From Pseudoduganella lutea (GTDB lineage: Bacteria; Pseudomonadota; Gammaproteobacteria; Burkholderiales; Burkholderiaceae_D): a DNA stretch of 64,000 nucleotides. The stretch lies in NCBI RefSeq assembly GCF_004209755.1, contig NZ_CP035913.1, positions 1,736,001-1,800,000 on the forward strand, given 5' to 3'. The position numbers and the translations under genes are program-made. The notes under the pieces were generated by a model that did not search any database, had not been told where the DNA came from, and was given only the letters and a program-made list of their open reading frames with translations. Positions 41,134 through 51,453 of this stretch are shown here, piece after piece (position 1 is the stretch's first letter; each line of letters starts with the position of its first letter).

Positions 41134-44100
41134 TCACTGGGTTCGGGTAACGTTCGGCAAGTCTGGCGTTGCAAGGCTCCCCGAGTCAAGCCTGCTGGTA
41201 TCGAGTTTTGTCATGACGGGCGCCTTCCACGGTCCCGTCACCTGCATCTGGTACGTCAGCGCCTTCATCATCGGTTGCGACAGGAACAACTGGGCCAGGT
41301 AACTGCCCAGCCCGATCACGGGATTGACGGCCAGCGCATACACGAGCGGCGCCGTGCCGAAGTTCAGCTCGGGGATCACCACCACGTGCAGGTTCGTCGA
41401 TTCGTTGGCGATGTCGGCCATGCCCGCCATCAGCACGGTCGCCTGCACGCCGTGCATTTTCAGGTTGTCCGTCTTCACGATGCCGCGGTCGATGACGGCG
41501 TGGGCCGTGAGCCCGTCGAACTGCAGCCCTTGCGAAAACACGTCGTTGAAATCGAACTTCAGCAGCCGCGGCAGCGCCTGCAGGCTCAGCACGCCCAGCA
41601 GTTTCGCCGCGCCCGGGTCCTGCTTCAGGAACTGCCCTTTTTCCACGTTCATGTCGAGCTTGCCGGACAGCGTGGGAATGTCCAGCGAGTACGGCAATCC
41701 CTGCCAGGCGATGTCACCGGACAGCTTGCCCTTGCCGCCCTTGACCGTGTCGGCGAAGCCGAAGCGTTCCAGCAGCTTGCCGGCGTCATGGATCTCCATG
41801 TTGAAATCAAGCGCTGAATGGTGGCGCTCGCTCTGCACCTGGCTTCCCCCGCCGCGGCTGACCCAGCGGCCGGTACCGTGCAGCGCGCCGTCGGCATTGA
41901 CGAGCGCCAGCTTCGACACCCGCCATTCCCGCGACGACGTGATCAACGCATTATAGGCCTGCAATTCCAGGCTTCCCAGCGGCCGATTGAACAACTCGAA
42001 GCGCTCGGCCACGATATCGAGCGCCGGGATCGCCGGCGAGCTGGCCGACCGTTCCAGCATGTCCTTCACGTCGCCGGCCGACGATTCGGGAATGATGAGG
42101 CTCGACAGCCGCGCCGTGACCTTGCCCAGCCCGCGGCCCGTTGGCGATTCCGCCCACGTGATGTAGCCGTTGGCCTGCTTCGAATCGATGTTGGCCTGCC
42201 AGGTGCCGCCGCGGTGCGTGGCGCCCAGCACCACGCCGTCGAGCTTGCGGCTGGCGAGGATCAGTTCATCCGCCCGCGCCGCCATCGTTTCCGGCACGAT
42301 GTACTGCGCCAGACTGATGCCGTCGCTGCCGCTGCCGCTGCCGCCGCTGCTGCTGCTGCTGCCGCTGTCACTGCCCGCGCCGGCGATATCGGTACCCAGC
42401 GCCAGCCATTCATCCACGTTCAGCGATTTCATGCTGACGTTCAGCGCCATGCCGCTATCCGGTTCGGGCGCCGGCGTGTTGACGCCGATGCCGCCGCGCA
42501 CCAACTGCCAGGTACCGCGCTCCTGGCCTTGGTTCTGCCGCTGGCGCTGGTAGGCGGCCGCCACGACGTTGCCGATCGTGATGCGGATATCGTCGCGCGC
42601 CAGCCCCGCCTCGTTGGTGGCGGCGCCATTGAGCAGGAAATGCACGGGCAGCGCGTTGGCGGCCTCTTTCGCCAGCGGCGCCGGGAAATCCAGGCCCACG
42701 CCCGTCAGCAGCGATTCGACGACCACCTGGTATTGATGGTTGTGCGCCGTGACCAGGCCGTTGTAGCGGGCGCTGCCGCTGATGTGCCGGGCCAGCCGCT
42801 GCATGGCCGGTGCCGGATAGGTGCGGCGCAAGCCATCGGCCGTCACGTTGCCGCCGATGCGCACGGCGATGGTGCCGTCGGCCTGCGTGCCGCCGCCCAC
42901 CGTCAGCTGGCCGCCCAGCAGCGTGCCGTTCAGGCCGTTCAGGTTGACGCCATGCTCGTTGAATTCGATCTTGCCGGTGGCCAGCAGCACGGGCGGCATG
43001 TCGTTCCACAAGACCACGTCGTTGCCCTGCAATTGCAGCGTGCCGTTGACCTTGCTCTCGCGCAACCGGTTCAGCGGCAAGTCCAGCCTGAGGGCAAGCC
43101 TGGCGTTGCCGGTGGCCGTGGTCTGGTCCGTGAAGTGGCCGATCCAGCCCAGCACGGGGCTGTTGGCCACGTAGCGCAGGTAGTCGCTCATGGCGCCGGC
43201 CGCGTTGCCGTCGATTTCCAGCACGCTGTCATGGTGGATCAGGTCGGCGATCACCGCCTTCACGTTGGACAGGTTGACGTTGCCCGTCTTCGCCGTATTG
43301 GCGCGGATTTCCATGCGGGCCCGCTCGAACGCGAAACTGCCGCGTATCTGCTCGGCCTGCGGCCACAGCGGCGACTTGCCGTCCACGCCGAAGTGGCCCG
43401 GTTCGTAGTTCAGCTTGCCATCCTGGATGCGGCCGGCGATGCGGAATTCACCCTTGCTGAAATCCGGCGTATCGGCCGCGAACGGGAAATGCGCGAGGTT
43501 GCCGGCAAGGCGCACCGACACGTCGTGCGCGGTGCCGCCTTCGAGCGCGCCGGTGAGCCATGCCTTCAGGTGCGCCGGCGTGGCGACCGGCAGGTAGCGG
43601 CCGATGCGGTTGATCGTGAAGCCGTCCAGCTTGCCGCGGATGTCCGCGGTGCCGGGGCCGGCCAGCCTGCCATCCGCGTTCGCCGGCAGAACGTGGGTGC
43701 CGGACAGTTCACCCGTCAGGCCTTCCTGGTCGAATGCCAGCTGGCCGAGGTCGACGCGCAGCCCCTCGGCATCGCGCGACCACGACGCATCGAGCTGCAG
43801 CTTCCGGAACGGCATCCTGGCTGTCTCGAACCAGGCCGGCATGTCGAGCACGAGGCCTGGCGCGTCGAGCACGACGCTGCCGCCATCCTCGCGCGCGTCG
43901 ACCGTGCCGGACAGCTTGTCGAAACCCGGCAGCGCCGGCATGGCGGGCAGTGCCGGGGCCTTGCCAGTGGCCGCCACGGCGGGACGCGCGGCGAGTGCCG
44001 CCATGCCGAGCTCGCGCAAGTCCGCCCGCACCCGCCAGTCGGCCGGTGCCGACAGCGGCCCCTGCCACTGTGCCCGCAGGTTTTCCACGCGGCCGCGCGG

Positions 44101-45381
44101 TGCCAGGTCGGCCAGCAGGCTGCGCGACGCGGCCGGCAGCGGCAGTTTCGTCGCCAGTTCGGCCAGCGCCTTCAGGTCCAGCGCCGGTGCCGTGACTTCG
44201 GTGCGCGCCGGCTTGTTCTTCGTGGCGGGCAGGGTACGCTCGGCCACGGTGGTGGGCACCAGCGTGGCGCCGTCGCGCGTGCGCAGCGCGAGGTTGGTCA
44301 CGCTGGCGCGGTGGCCGTAGGCGCCGAACGGTGCGTTGCGGTTCGCGCCGCGCGGTGCCTTGTCTTCGCTGAATGCGAACCGGCCGGACAGCGCCGCCAC
44401 GTCCAGCCGGGGCAGGTCGGCGCCCAGCTTGGCCACCACGTCGTGCAGCGCCACGTCGGCCGTCACGCCGGTCAGGCGGGCGCGGTCGATGTCGAGCCAG
44501 GCGCGCACGCCGCCGCGGCCGGATTCGAGTTCATGGGGATACGGCAGGTGCGGTTTCCAGGCGGCCAGGTCCGCGCCCTTCACGGCCGCATACAGCGTGC
44601 CGCGCCACTGCTTGACGTCGGCCGCGTGCTGGGTAAAGGTGGGCTGCCGGAAGTCGGCCCGGATGTCGAGCTTGCCGCCGAGCGCGCGCGGCGGCGCGGC
44701 CGTGATGCCGAAGCGATGCCGGCCCCAGTTGTTGTGCAACACCACGTTCACGTCCTGCAAGGCCAGCGGCGCGGTGCCCCGCAGCGCATCCGTCCAGGCG
44801 AGGCGCCCTTCGCGGATGACGATCTCGCGCTGCGCCAGCAGCCAGTCGGCGCCACGGCCGTCATCCTTGCGGTTCGGATCGACCAGGGTGCCGGCCACGT
44901 AGAGCTTGCCGTCGGCATCGCGCCGCACGTCCAGGTCCGGGCGGATCAATTCCAGCGATTCGAAGCGCAGGTCGAAGGACACCAGGCTCCACCACGACAG
45001 CGTGGCCGACACGCTGGGCAAGCGCAGCGCCTGCTGGCCGGCACCGTCGCGCAGCACCACGTCGCCCAGGAACAGGTTCGGGCGCAGGCCGGACCAGGAA
45101 GCATAGATGCGGTCGATCGTGACGGGATTGCCGGCGGCGCTGCTGGCCATGCGTTCGATATCGCCCTTGTAGCGATCGATATTGGGCAGCACGGCCCAGC
45201 GCAGTGCGAGGAACAGCAGCGCCAGCGCGAAATACACGACCAGTACCAGCTTGATCGTGAATCCCAGGACATGGTGGGTGGCCAGGTTGCACAGGCGGTA
45301 GGCTGTCTGAAGACGGTGCCAGCGCGCAACCAGGGGCCCCTCTCGTGCCAGCTCTTTCTCTGCCGTTTGTTCCGTCAACAC
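41134..45381 (-). CDS. yhdP: YhdP family AsmA-like envelope protein
   Basis: Giant inner-membrane-anchored periplasmic protein that, with TamB and YdbH, is thought to carry phospholipids to the outer membrane. 1415 residues, longer than the E. coli protein (about 1266). One N-terminal membrane helix at ~39-66 (TIKLVLVVYFALALLFLALRW), then repetitive beta-rich segments forming the predicted groove, and the AsmA_2/DUF3971-type C-terminal domain. A Ser/Gly-rich insert (SDSGSSSSSGGSGSGSD) lies near residue 1010. It is divergent from glnE with a 204-bp spacer and followed directly by the amidase and tldD genes. Confidence 0.94.
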   Translation of the reverse strand: MLTEQTAEKELAREGPLVARWHRLQTAYRLCNLATHHVLGFTIKLVLVVYFALALLFLALRWAVLPNIDRYKGDIERMASSAAGNPVTIDRIYASWSGLRPNLFLGDVVLRDGAGQQALRLPSVSATLSWWSLVSFDLRFESLELIRPDLDVRRDADGKLYVAGTLVDPNRKDDGRGADWLLAQREIVIREGRLAWTDALRGTAPLALQDVNVVLHNNWGRHRFGITAAPPRALGGKLDIRADFRQPTFTQHAADVKQWRGTLYAAVKGADLAAWKPHLPYPHELESGRGGVRAWLDIDRARLTGVTADVALHDVVAKLGADLPRLDVAALSGRFAFSEDKAPRGANRNAPFGAYGHRASVTNLALRTRDGATLVPTTVAERTLPATKNKPARTEVTAPALDLKALAELATKLPLPAASRSLLADLAPRGRVENLRAQWQGPLSAPADWRVRADLRELGMAALAARPAVAATGKAPALPAMPALPGFDKLSGTVDAREDGGSVVLDAPGLVLDMPAWFETARMPFRKLQLDASWSRDAEGLRVDLGQLAFDQEGLTGELSGTHVLPANADGRLAGPGTADIRGKLDGFTINRIGRYLPVATPAHLKAWLTGALEGGTAHDVSVRLAGNLAHFPFAADTPDFSKGEFRIAGRIQDGKLNYEPGHFGVDGKSPLWPQAEQIRGSFAFERARMEIRANTAKTGNVNLSNVKAVIADLIHHDSVLEIDGNAAGAMSDYLRYVANSPVLGWIGHFTDQTTATGNARLALRLDLPLNRLRESKVNGTLQLQGNDVVLWNDMPPVLLATGKIEFNEHGVNLNGLNGTLLGGQLTVGGGTQADGTIAVRIGGNVTADGLRRTYPAPAMQRLARHISGSARYNGLVTAHNHQYQVVVESLLTGVGLDFPAPLAKEAANALPVHFLLNGAATNEAGLARDDIRITIGNVVAAAYQRQRQNQGQERGTWQLVRGGIGVNTPAPEPDSGMALNVSMKSLNVDEWLALGTDIAGAGSDSGSSSSSGGSGSGSDGISLAQYIVPETMAARADELILASRKLDGVVLGATHRGGTWQANIDSKQANGYITWAESPTGRGLGKVTARLSSLIIPESSAGDVKDMLERSASSPAIPALDIVAERFELFNRPLGSLELQAYNALITSSREWRVSKLALVNADGALHGTGRWVSRGGGSQVQSERHHSALDFNMEIHDAGKLLERFGFADTVKGGKGKLSGDIAWQGLPYSLDIPTLSGKLDMNVEKGQFLKQDPGAAKLLGVLSLQALPRLLKFDFNDVFSQGLQFDGLTAHAVIDRGIVKTDNLKMHGVQATVLMAGMADIANESTNLHVVVIPELNFGTAPLVYALAVNPVIGLGSYLAQLFLSQPMMKALTYQMQVTGPWKAPVMTKLDTSRLDSGSLATPDLPNVTRTQ
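42329..42375 (-). repeat. Trinucleotide repeat tract in yhdP
   Basis: A run of GCTGCC and GCTGCT-type triplets encodes the poly-Ser/Gly insert of YhdP. Changes in copy number would keep the frame and vary the length of a surface loop. Confidence 0.6.
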
Positions 45382-45585
45382 ACAATCCCAGGGCCAGCCG
45401 CCGAAACTGTTCGGGCGGCAAAAATAAATGTCGGTTTCTTACGAGGCGCCCATTCTACCCCAAGGCCCGGTTAAACTAGCTTACGGAAGCTGTTCATTAC
45501 ACAACGTTACGAAATTTGTTGTTTTACTTATTTCCCGCGTTACTGTCTTCTTCCTGCACCCTTCTCTACCCTTCTCGCTCTTTCC

Positions 45586-48345
45586 ATGCCAAATTCCTCT
45601 GCCACTTCGTCGTCCGTTTCCGACTCCCGCTTCTACCAGCGCTGGCTTGCGGCGGCGCCCGACCGCCAGGCCAAGATCGACGCGCTGGTGCAACAGCCGC
45701 TGGACAGTGCGGATCTCGAGGCGTTGCTGGCGGTCGAACGCGAAGGGGGCGCGCTGCCGGCGACCCGCGGCATGCGCCGCTTGCGCAACCTGCTGATCGC
45801 CGGCCTGATCCGGCGCGACCTGGCGGAGCTGGCCGATCTGAACGAAGTGGTGACGGCGGTCACGCGCCTGGCCGATTTCGCGATCCGCACCCACCTGGCC
45901 GAAGCCGATGCCGAAATGCGCGCGGCGCACGGCGTGCCCACCGGGAGCGAGTCCGGGGTCGCCCAGGAACTGATCGTGCTGGCGATGGGCAAGCAGGGCG
46001 GCTTCGAGCTGAACGTGTCGTCCGACATCGACCTGATCTTTGTCTACCCGGAAGACGGCGACACGGTGCCCACGGCGCCGGGCCAGCGGGTGCTGTCGAA
46101 CCATGAATATTTCGTGCGGCTGGGGAAAAAGCTGATCGCGGCCATCGCCGAGATCACCGAGGATGGCTTTACGTTCCGCGTCGACATGGCGCTGCGCCCG
46201 AACGGCGGTTCCGGCCCGCTGGCGGCCAGCCTGGGCATGGTGGAACAGTACCTGATCGTGCAGGGCCGCGAGTGGGAACGCTATGCGTGGGTGAAGGCGC
46301 GCGCCGTGACCGGCCGGGCCGAGGATATCGCGGCGCTCGATGCGATCGTGCGGCCGTTCTGCTTCCGCCGTTACCTGGACTTCGGCGTGATCGACGCCAT
46401 CCGCACGATGCATGCGCAGATCCGCGCCGAGGTGAACCGGCAGGAACGGCTGCACCCGGAGCGCAGCCACAACGTGAAACTGGGCCGCGGCGGCATCCGC
46501 GAGATCGAATTCCTGGCCCAGGTATTCCAGCTGATCCGTGGCGGGCGCGACCCGAGCCTGCGCGACCGCTCCACCCGCGCGACGCTGCGCCAGTTGCCGG
46601 ACAAGGGCCTGCTGGCGGCGGATATCGTGGAACGCCTGCTGGATTCGTACACCTTCCTGCGCAACCTGGAACACCGGCTGCAGTACCTGGAGGATGCGCA
46701 GACCCACACGCTGCCGGCCAGCGATGCCGACCGCGACACCGTGGCGCGCATGATGGGCCTGCCGGACGCCGCCACGCTGATGGCGGCGCTGGAAGGCCAC
46801 CGCCGCTTCGTGGCCGAGCAGTTCGACGCGATGTTCGCCGAAAAGGCCGGCGACGACGAGATCGACCCGGCCACCAGCAACGAGTGCGCCGATCCCGACA
46901 ACATCGAAGCGATCGAATCGCGCTTCGCCAGCCTGGGCTACGACAGCCCGCCCGCCGCGGCGCGCCGGCTGATCGCCACGTGGCAGGCGCCGCGCGTGCA
47001 ATCGATGCCGGAAGCGAGCCGCCAGCTGTTCGTGGCGCTGATCAACGCGGCGCTGCCCCAGATCGCCCGGGCGGCCGAGAACAACCCGGTCGGCACGCAG
47101 GTGGGCACGCTGGGCCGGCTGCTCGATTTCCTCGAGGCGATCGCGCGGCGCTCTTCCTACCTGTCGCTGCTGACGGAATACCCGCACACGCTGGAACGCG
47201 TGATCGGCATGATGCACGCCAGCGCGTGGGCCGCCACCTTCCTCACGCAGCACCCGATCCTGCTGGACGAGCTGCTGGACGACCGCATCCGCAATGCCGT
47301 GTTCGATCCGCAGGCGCTGGCGCAGGATCTCGATGGCCAGCTGGCCGTCTATGAAGGCGACACGGAGCGCCAGCTCGACATCCTGCGCGAAGTGCACCAC
47401 GCGCAGCTGTTCCACCTGCTGGCGCAGGACCTGGCCGGCGATCTGACGGTGGAAAAGCTGGCCGATTACCTGTCCGAGCTGGCGGACGTGATCGTGGCGG
47501 CCGTGGTGCGGGCCGCGTGGAAGACGGTGGCGAAGCGGCACCGGGAAGTGCCCCGCTTCGCCGTCATCGCCTACGGCAAGCTGGGCGGCAAGGAACTGGG
47601 CTACGTGTCCGACCTCGACGTGATCTTCCTGTACGACGACGACGACCAGGAAGCCCCCGGCCTGTACGCAAAGCTGGCGCAGCGCTTCATCACGTGGATG
47701 ACCACGCACACGTCTGCCGGCATCCTGTTCGACATCGACACGGCGCTGCGCCCGGATGGCGCGAGCGGCATGCTGGTGTCGTCGGTCACGGCATTCGAGC
47801 GTTACCAGAAACAGTCGGCATGGGTGTGGGAACACCAGGCGCTCACGCGTGCCCGCTTCGGTGCCGGCGATGCCGCGATCGGCCAGCGCTTCGAGGAAAT
47901 CCGTTGCGAGGTGCTGCGCCAGCCCCGCGTGACGGGCGAGGAACTGAAGCGGGAAGTGCTGGCGATGCGCCGCCGCATGCACGATGCCCACCCCAGCCGC
48001 CCCGAGAGCTTCGACTTGAAGCAGGATGCCGGCGGCATGATCGACATCGAATTCATCGTGCAGTATCTCGTCCTCGAACATTCGGGCCGGCACCGCGAAC
48101 TGACGGCGAACCGGGGCAATATCGCGCTGCTGCGCATTTGCGCCGAACTGGGTCTTGTCGATGCCGCGCTGGCCGCGCAAGTGGGCGACGCTTACCGCGC
48201 CATGCGCAAGCTGCAGCACCAGATCCGGCTGCAGGGCGGCGAGCAATCGCGCGTGGATCCGCTGCGGGTAACGCTGCACGCACAGAATGTGCGGCAATTA
48301 TGGACGGCGATATTCGGCGAAGAACATCCCGCGCAGGCGGCTTGA
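45586..48345 (+). CDS. glnE: Glutamine synthetase adenylyltransferase / adenylyl-removing enzyme
   Basis: Bifunctional enzyme that adenylylates (inactivates) and deadenylylates glutamine synthetase in response to PII and glutamine. 919 residues with two nucleotidyltransferase domains: the N-terminal removing domain with Asp147 and Asp149 in NVSSDIDLIF, and the C-terminal adenylyltransferase domain with Asp676 and Asp678 in GYVSDLDVIFLYDDDD, plus the linker R domain. Both pairs are intact. The ATG at 45586 is kept although no strong ribosome site is evident. It lies beside yhdP, divergent. Together with ntrC and ntrB in this window it forms part of the nitrogen-control circuit. Confidence 0.96.
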   Translation: MPNSSATSSSVSDSRFYQRWLAAAPDRQAKIDALVQQPLDSADLEALLAVEREGGALPATRGMRRLRNLLIAGLIRRDLAELADLNEVVTAVTRLADFAIRTHLAEADAEMRAAHGVPTGSESGVAQELIVLAMGKQGGFELNVSSDIDLIFVYPEDGDTVPTAPGQRVLSNHEYFVRLGKKLIAAIAEITEDGFTFRVDMALRPNGGSGPLAASLGMVEQYLIVQGREWERYAWVKARAVTGRAEDIAALDAIVRPFCFRRYLDFGVIDAIRTMHAQIRAEVNRQERLHPERSHNVKLGRGGIREIEFLAQVFQLIRGGRDPSLRDRSTRATLRQLPDKGLLAADIVERLLDSYTFLRNLEHRLQYLEDAQTHTLPASDADRDTVARMMGLPDAATLMAALEGHRRFVAEQFDAMFAEKAGDDEIDPATSNECADPDNIEAIESRFASLGYDSPPAAARRLIATWQAPRVQSMPEASRQLFVALINAALPQIARAAENNPVGTQVGTLGRLLDFLEAIARRSSYLSLLTEYPHTLERVIGMMHASAWAATFLTQHPILLDELLDDRIRNAVFDPQALAQDLDGQLAVYEGDTERQLDILREVHHAQLFHLLAQDLAGDLTVEKLADYLSELADVIVAAVVRAAWKTVAKRHREVPRFAVIAYGKLGGKELGYVSDLDVIFLYDDDDQEAPGLYAKLAQRFITWMTTHTSAGILFDIDTALRPDGASGMLVSSVTAFERYQKQSAWVWEHQALTRARFGAGDAAIGQRFEEIRCEVLRQPRVTGEELKREVLAMRRRMHDAHPSRPESFDLKQDAGGMIDIEFIVQYLVLEHSGRHRELTANRGNIALLRICAELGLVDAALAAQVGDAYRAMRKLQHQIRLQGGEQSRVDPLRVTLHAQNVRQLWTAIFGEEHPAQAA

Positions 48346-48528
48346 CTGCCCGTCGATCAGTTACATTTACAAACAATTCATAACAAAATCTTACGAATAT
48401 GTTGCATGTAACACGAAAGTAACAATTAACGTAAAAATATTATTGACTCAGGTTAAGGCCGCGTTGTCAGATGCAAGATCGTCTCGTGCAAGGCACAAGC
48501 GTTCGTGACAACTCTGGAGAAAAACCCG

Positions 48529-51231
48529 ATGAAAGAAACAACCCTGTCCCGCTCGGTGCGGCTGATCTGCGCCGCCGGCCTGGCAAGTGCGCTGGCGATC
48601 CCGGCCCATGCCCAGCAAGCGGACCAGCCCATCCAGCGCGTGCAGATCACCGGTTCGGCGATCAAGCGCATCGATGCGGAAACCGCGGTACCCATCACCG
48701 TGGTCAAGATGGACCAGTTGAAGGCCGAAGGCATCACCACCGTGGAACAGGTTCTGTCCACCGTGGCGGCCATGCAGGCCACGCAAGGCACCAGCCAGGT
48801 CGTGGGCCTGGGCACCGGCGGCGCCTCGTTCGCCGACATGCGCGGCATCGGCGAGAACAAGACGCTGGTGCTGCTGAACGGCCGCCGCCTGGCAAACAAT
48901 GCGTTCGACAGCTCGGCACCCGACCTGAACATGATCCCGTTCGCGGCGATCGAGCGCGTGGAAGTGCTGCGCGACGGCGCCTCGTCGCTGTACGGCTCCG
49001 ACGCCGTGGGTGGCGTGATCAACTTCATCACGAAAAAAGATTTCACCGGCGGTGTCGTGACCGTGGGTGGCGATTCGCCGCACCACCAGGGCGGCCAGAG
49101 CCTGAACAGCAATATCGGCCTGGGCTTCGGCGACCTGGACACGGATGGCTGGAACTTCTTCGCCATGGGCGATTTCCAGAAGCAGCGCGCCATCGGCGGC
49201 CTGGACCGCGACTTCAACACGCGCTTTGCCGGCGGCCTGTCGGGCAGCACGAGCCCGGCCAACTACTACCAGGAAGGCGATTCCGGCAACCCGGCCGCGC
49301 CGGACTGCACGAGCGCGCCGAACCTAGTGCCGAACGGCACCAGCTGCCGGATGACGACGTCGAGCTTCGTCGACTACGTGCCGCGCTCCGAACGCGCCAC
49401 GGGCCTGTTCAAGGGCACGCTGAGGCTGTCGAACAACCATGAACTGGGCCTGGAATACCTGATCAGCCGCAGCAACGTGGAAAGCGCCATCGCGCCGGTA
49501 CCGTACGGCGGCCTGCGCATGAACCGCACGCTGGCCAACGGTTCGCTCAATCCCTATTACCCGGGCAACCCGGGCGCGATCACGCCGAACATTCCGCTCG
49601 ATCCGACCTTCGGCGCGGGCGACCTGCCGGCCGGCGCCCTGCCCGGCTACATCAACGTGATGTGGCGTAACCTGCCGGGCGGCTCGCGCGGCGGCGAAAA
49701 CATCAACCGCCAGCAACGCTTCGTCGCCTCGCTGTCCGGCAACGTGGCTGGCTGGGATTACCAGACCGCCCTGTCGTACAACGAAAACAAGGTGCAGGCG
49801 AACCTGAGCGGCTACAGCGATGGCGGCATCATCACCAAGGGTGTGCTCGATGGCGTGATCAACCCGTTCGGCGAACAGACCGCAGCCGGCCTGGAGTTGA
49901 TCCGCTCCGCCGCCCTGGACGGCAACGTGCAGAACGCCAAGGGCACGACGAAATCGCTGGACTTCAATGCCAGCCGCGAACTGTCCGACTGGCTGGGCGC
50001 CGGCCGTGCTGCCGCGCTGGCGATCGGCGGTGCGGCCAGCCGCGAGAACTTCGTGATGGCATCGAACACGCCGTACGCCGAAAAAGTGGTGGCCAGCACG
50101 GGCATCGATCCGACCGCCTACAACGCCGGTTCGCGCAATGTGTACGCCGCGTACGCCGAGCTGAACGTGCCGCTGCTGAAGACGCTGGACGTGACCGCTG
50201 CCGTGCGCTACGACAAGTACAGCGACTTCGGCAACAGCACCAATCCGAAGTTCAGCTTCCGCTGGCAGCCTGCACCGGAAGTGCTGGTGCGCGGTTCGTA
50301 CTCGACGGGCTTCCGCGCGCCGTCGCTGTATGAAGTCAACGCATCGCAGACGTACACCAACACGTCCACGCAGAACGACCCGGTGAACTGCCCGAACGGC
50401 ACGCCGATCCCGGGCAAGGGCTCGGCCACGAACTGCCGCGTGCAGTTCCAGAAGCTGCAGGGCGGTAACCAGAACCTGGATCCGGAAGAGTCGACCAACG
50501 CCACACTGGGCATCGTCTATGAAGGCGTGAAGAACCTGACGCTGTCGGCCGACCTGTGGGCGATCAAGCTGGAACACCAGATCGACAGCCTGTCCGAGGA
50601 CGACGTGTTCGCCGATGGCGTGAAATACGCGGCGCTGTACCACCGCAACGCGGCCGGCAACCTGTCGATCGACGGTTCGCAGTGCGTGACGCCGACGAAC
50701 TGCGGCTATGTCGACCTGCGCACGCAGAACCTGGGCAACATCAAGACCCACGGTGTCGACGTGGCAGCCCAGTACCGCCTGCGCACCGACGCGTTCGGCA
50801 CGTACAACTTCGCGCTGAACAGCACTTGGGTGCACGGCTTCAAGTACCAGACGTCGCAAGGCGGCGAATGGATCGACCGCCTGGGCGCCTACCGCGGCAC
50901 CGGCCCGGTATTCCGCTGGCAGAACACCGCCAACGTGCGCTGGAGCCTGCGTGAACTGGGCGCCGGCCTGACCGCGAACTACAAGTCGGGCTACCTGGAC
51001 GCGGACAACGCCTTCGAGGAAAACCACCGCGTGGCGTCGTACACCACGATCGACGGCTACCTGTCGTGGACGCAGCCGAAGGGCTACGCCGTCACATTCG
51101 GCGTGCGCAACATGTTCGACCGCGATCCGCCGCTGTCCTACCAGGAAGACACCTTCCAGGCTGGCTACGACCCGCGTTTCGCCTCCCCGATCGGCCGCAC
51201 GTTCTACGTGCGCGCTTCGTACAGCTTCTAA
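48529..51231 (+). CDS. TonB-dependent receptor
   Basis: 900-residue outer-membrane transporter. ATG 48529 (MKETTLSRSVRL) with GGAG upstream opens the signal peptide (cleavage near PAHAQQ); the GTG at 48505 is not favoured. Plug: VQITGSAIKRIDAETAVPIT, LVLLNGRRLANN, VEVLRDGASSLYGSDAVGGVINFITKK; barrel ending ASYSF. Related to 35782-38463. It is on the same strand as glnE but the 183-bp gap is AT-rich and likely carries its own promoter. Substrate unknown. Confidence 0.95.
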   Translation: MKETTLSRSVRLICAAGLASALAIPAHAQQADQPIQRVQITGSAIKRIDAETAVPITVVKMDQLKAEGITTVEQVLSTVAAMQATQGTSQVVGLGTGGASFADMRGIGENKTLVLLNGRRLANNAFDSSAPDLNMIPFAAIERVEVLRDGASSLYGSDAVGGVINFITKKDFTGGVVTVGGDSPHHQGGQSLNSNIGLGFGDLDTDGWNFFAMGDFQKQRAIGGLDRDFNTRFAGGLSGSTSPANYYQEGDSGNPAAPDCTSAPNLVPNGTSCRMTTSSFVDYVPRSERATGLFKGTLRLSNNHELGLEYLISRSNVESAIAPVPYGGLRMNRTLANGSLNPYYPGNPGAITPNIPLDPTFGAGDLPAGALPGYINVMWRNLPGGSRGGENINRQQRFVASLSGNVAGWDYQTALSYNENKVQANLSGYSDGGIITKGVLDGVINPFGEQTAAGLELIRSAALDGNVQNAKGTTKSLDFNASRELSDWLGAGRAAALAIGGAASRENFVMASNTPYAEKVVASTGIDPTAYNAGSRNVYAAYAELNVPLLKTLDVTAAVRYDKYSDFGNSTNPKFSFRWQPAPEVLVRGSYSTGFRAPSLYEVNASQTYTNTSTQNDPVNCPNGTPIPGKGSATNCRVQFQKLQGGNQNLDPEESTNATLGIVYEGVKNLTLSADLWAIKLEHQIDSLSEDDVFADGVKYAALYHRNAAGNLSIDGSQCVTPTNCGYVDLRTQNLGNIKTHGVDVAAQYRLRTDAFGTYNFALNSTWVHGFKYQTSQGGEWIDRLGAYRGTGPVFRWQNTANVRWSLRELGAGLTANYKSGYLDADNAFEENHRVASYTTIDGYLSWTQPKGYAVTFGVRNMFDRDPPLSYQEDTFQAGYDPRFASPIGRTFYVRASYSF

Positions 51232-51248
51232 GCTGAACGTCGCATGAC

Positions 51249-51286
51249 AAAGCCCCGCCGGCTCGCGCCGGCGGGGCTTTTTTTTC
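51249..51286 (+). terminator. Intrinsic terminator after the receptor at 48529
   Basis: A 13-pair GC stem (AAGCCCCGCCGGC and its complement) with a TCGC loop and eight T. Confidence 0.92.
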
Positions 51287-51303
51287 GTACTTACCATGCA
51301 GAA

Positions 51304-51393
51304 AAACTGGGGACGTACCCCTGTTTTCAGGCAATTATCACGCGACCGCTGACGCCAGTAGGTTTCCTCTAAACAGGGGTACGTCCCCAGTTT
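51304..51393. repeat. REP-like element, GGGGACGTACCCC family
   Basis: A 23-base arm (51304-51326) has its perfect reverse complement at 51371-51393, with 44 bases in between. It belongs to the same family as 38468-38658 and 60637-60788, and lies between two terminators. Confidence 0.8.
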
Positions 51394-51407
51394 CGCTGGG
51401 AGGCAAC

Positions 51408-51434
51408 AAAAAAGGCGCTCGAGGCGCCTTTTTT
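51408..51434. terminator. Bidirectional intrinsic terminator of gap
   Basis: AGGCGC-TCGAG-GCGCCT with an A-run before and a T-run after, just beyond the gap stop codon. Confidence 0.85.
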
Positions 51435-51453
51435 GCGGGTACTGCGGGAGCGA

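Noticed and set aside
41818..45474. 1218-codon plus-strand frame antisense to yhdP
   Set aside because: Shadow of yhdP codon bias; no family motif and no ribosome site.
24442..48513. TGACAACT upstream of three receptor genes (24442, 27621, 48506)
   Set aside because: Eight bases at very different distances from the starts (about 146, 176 and 23 bp); likely coincidence.
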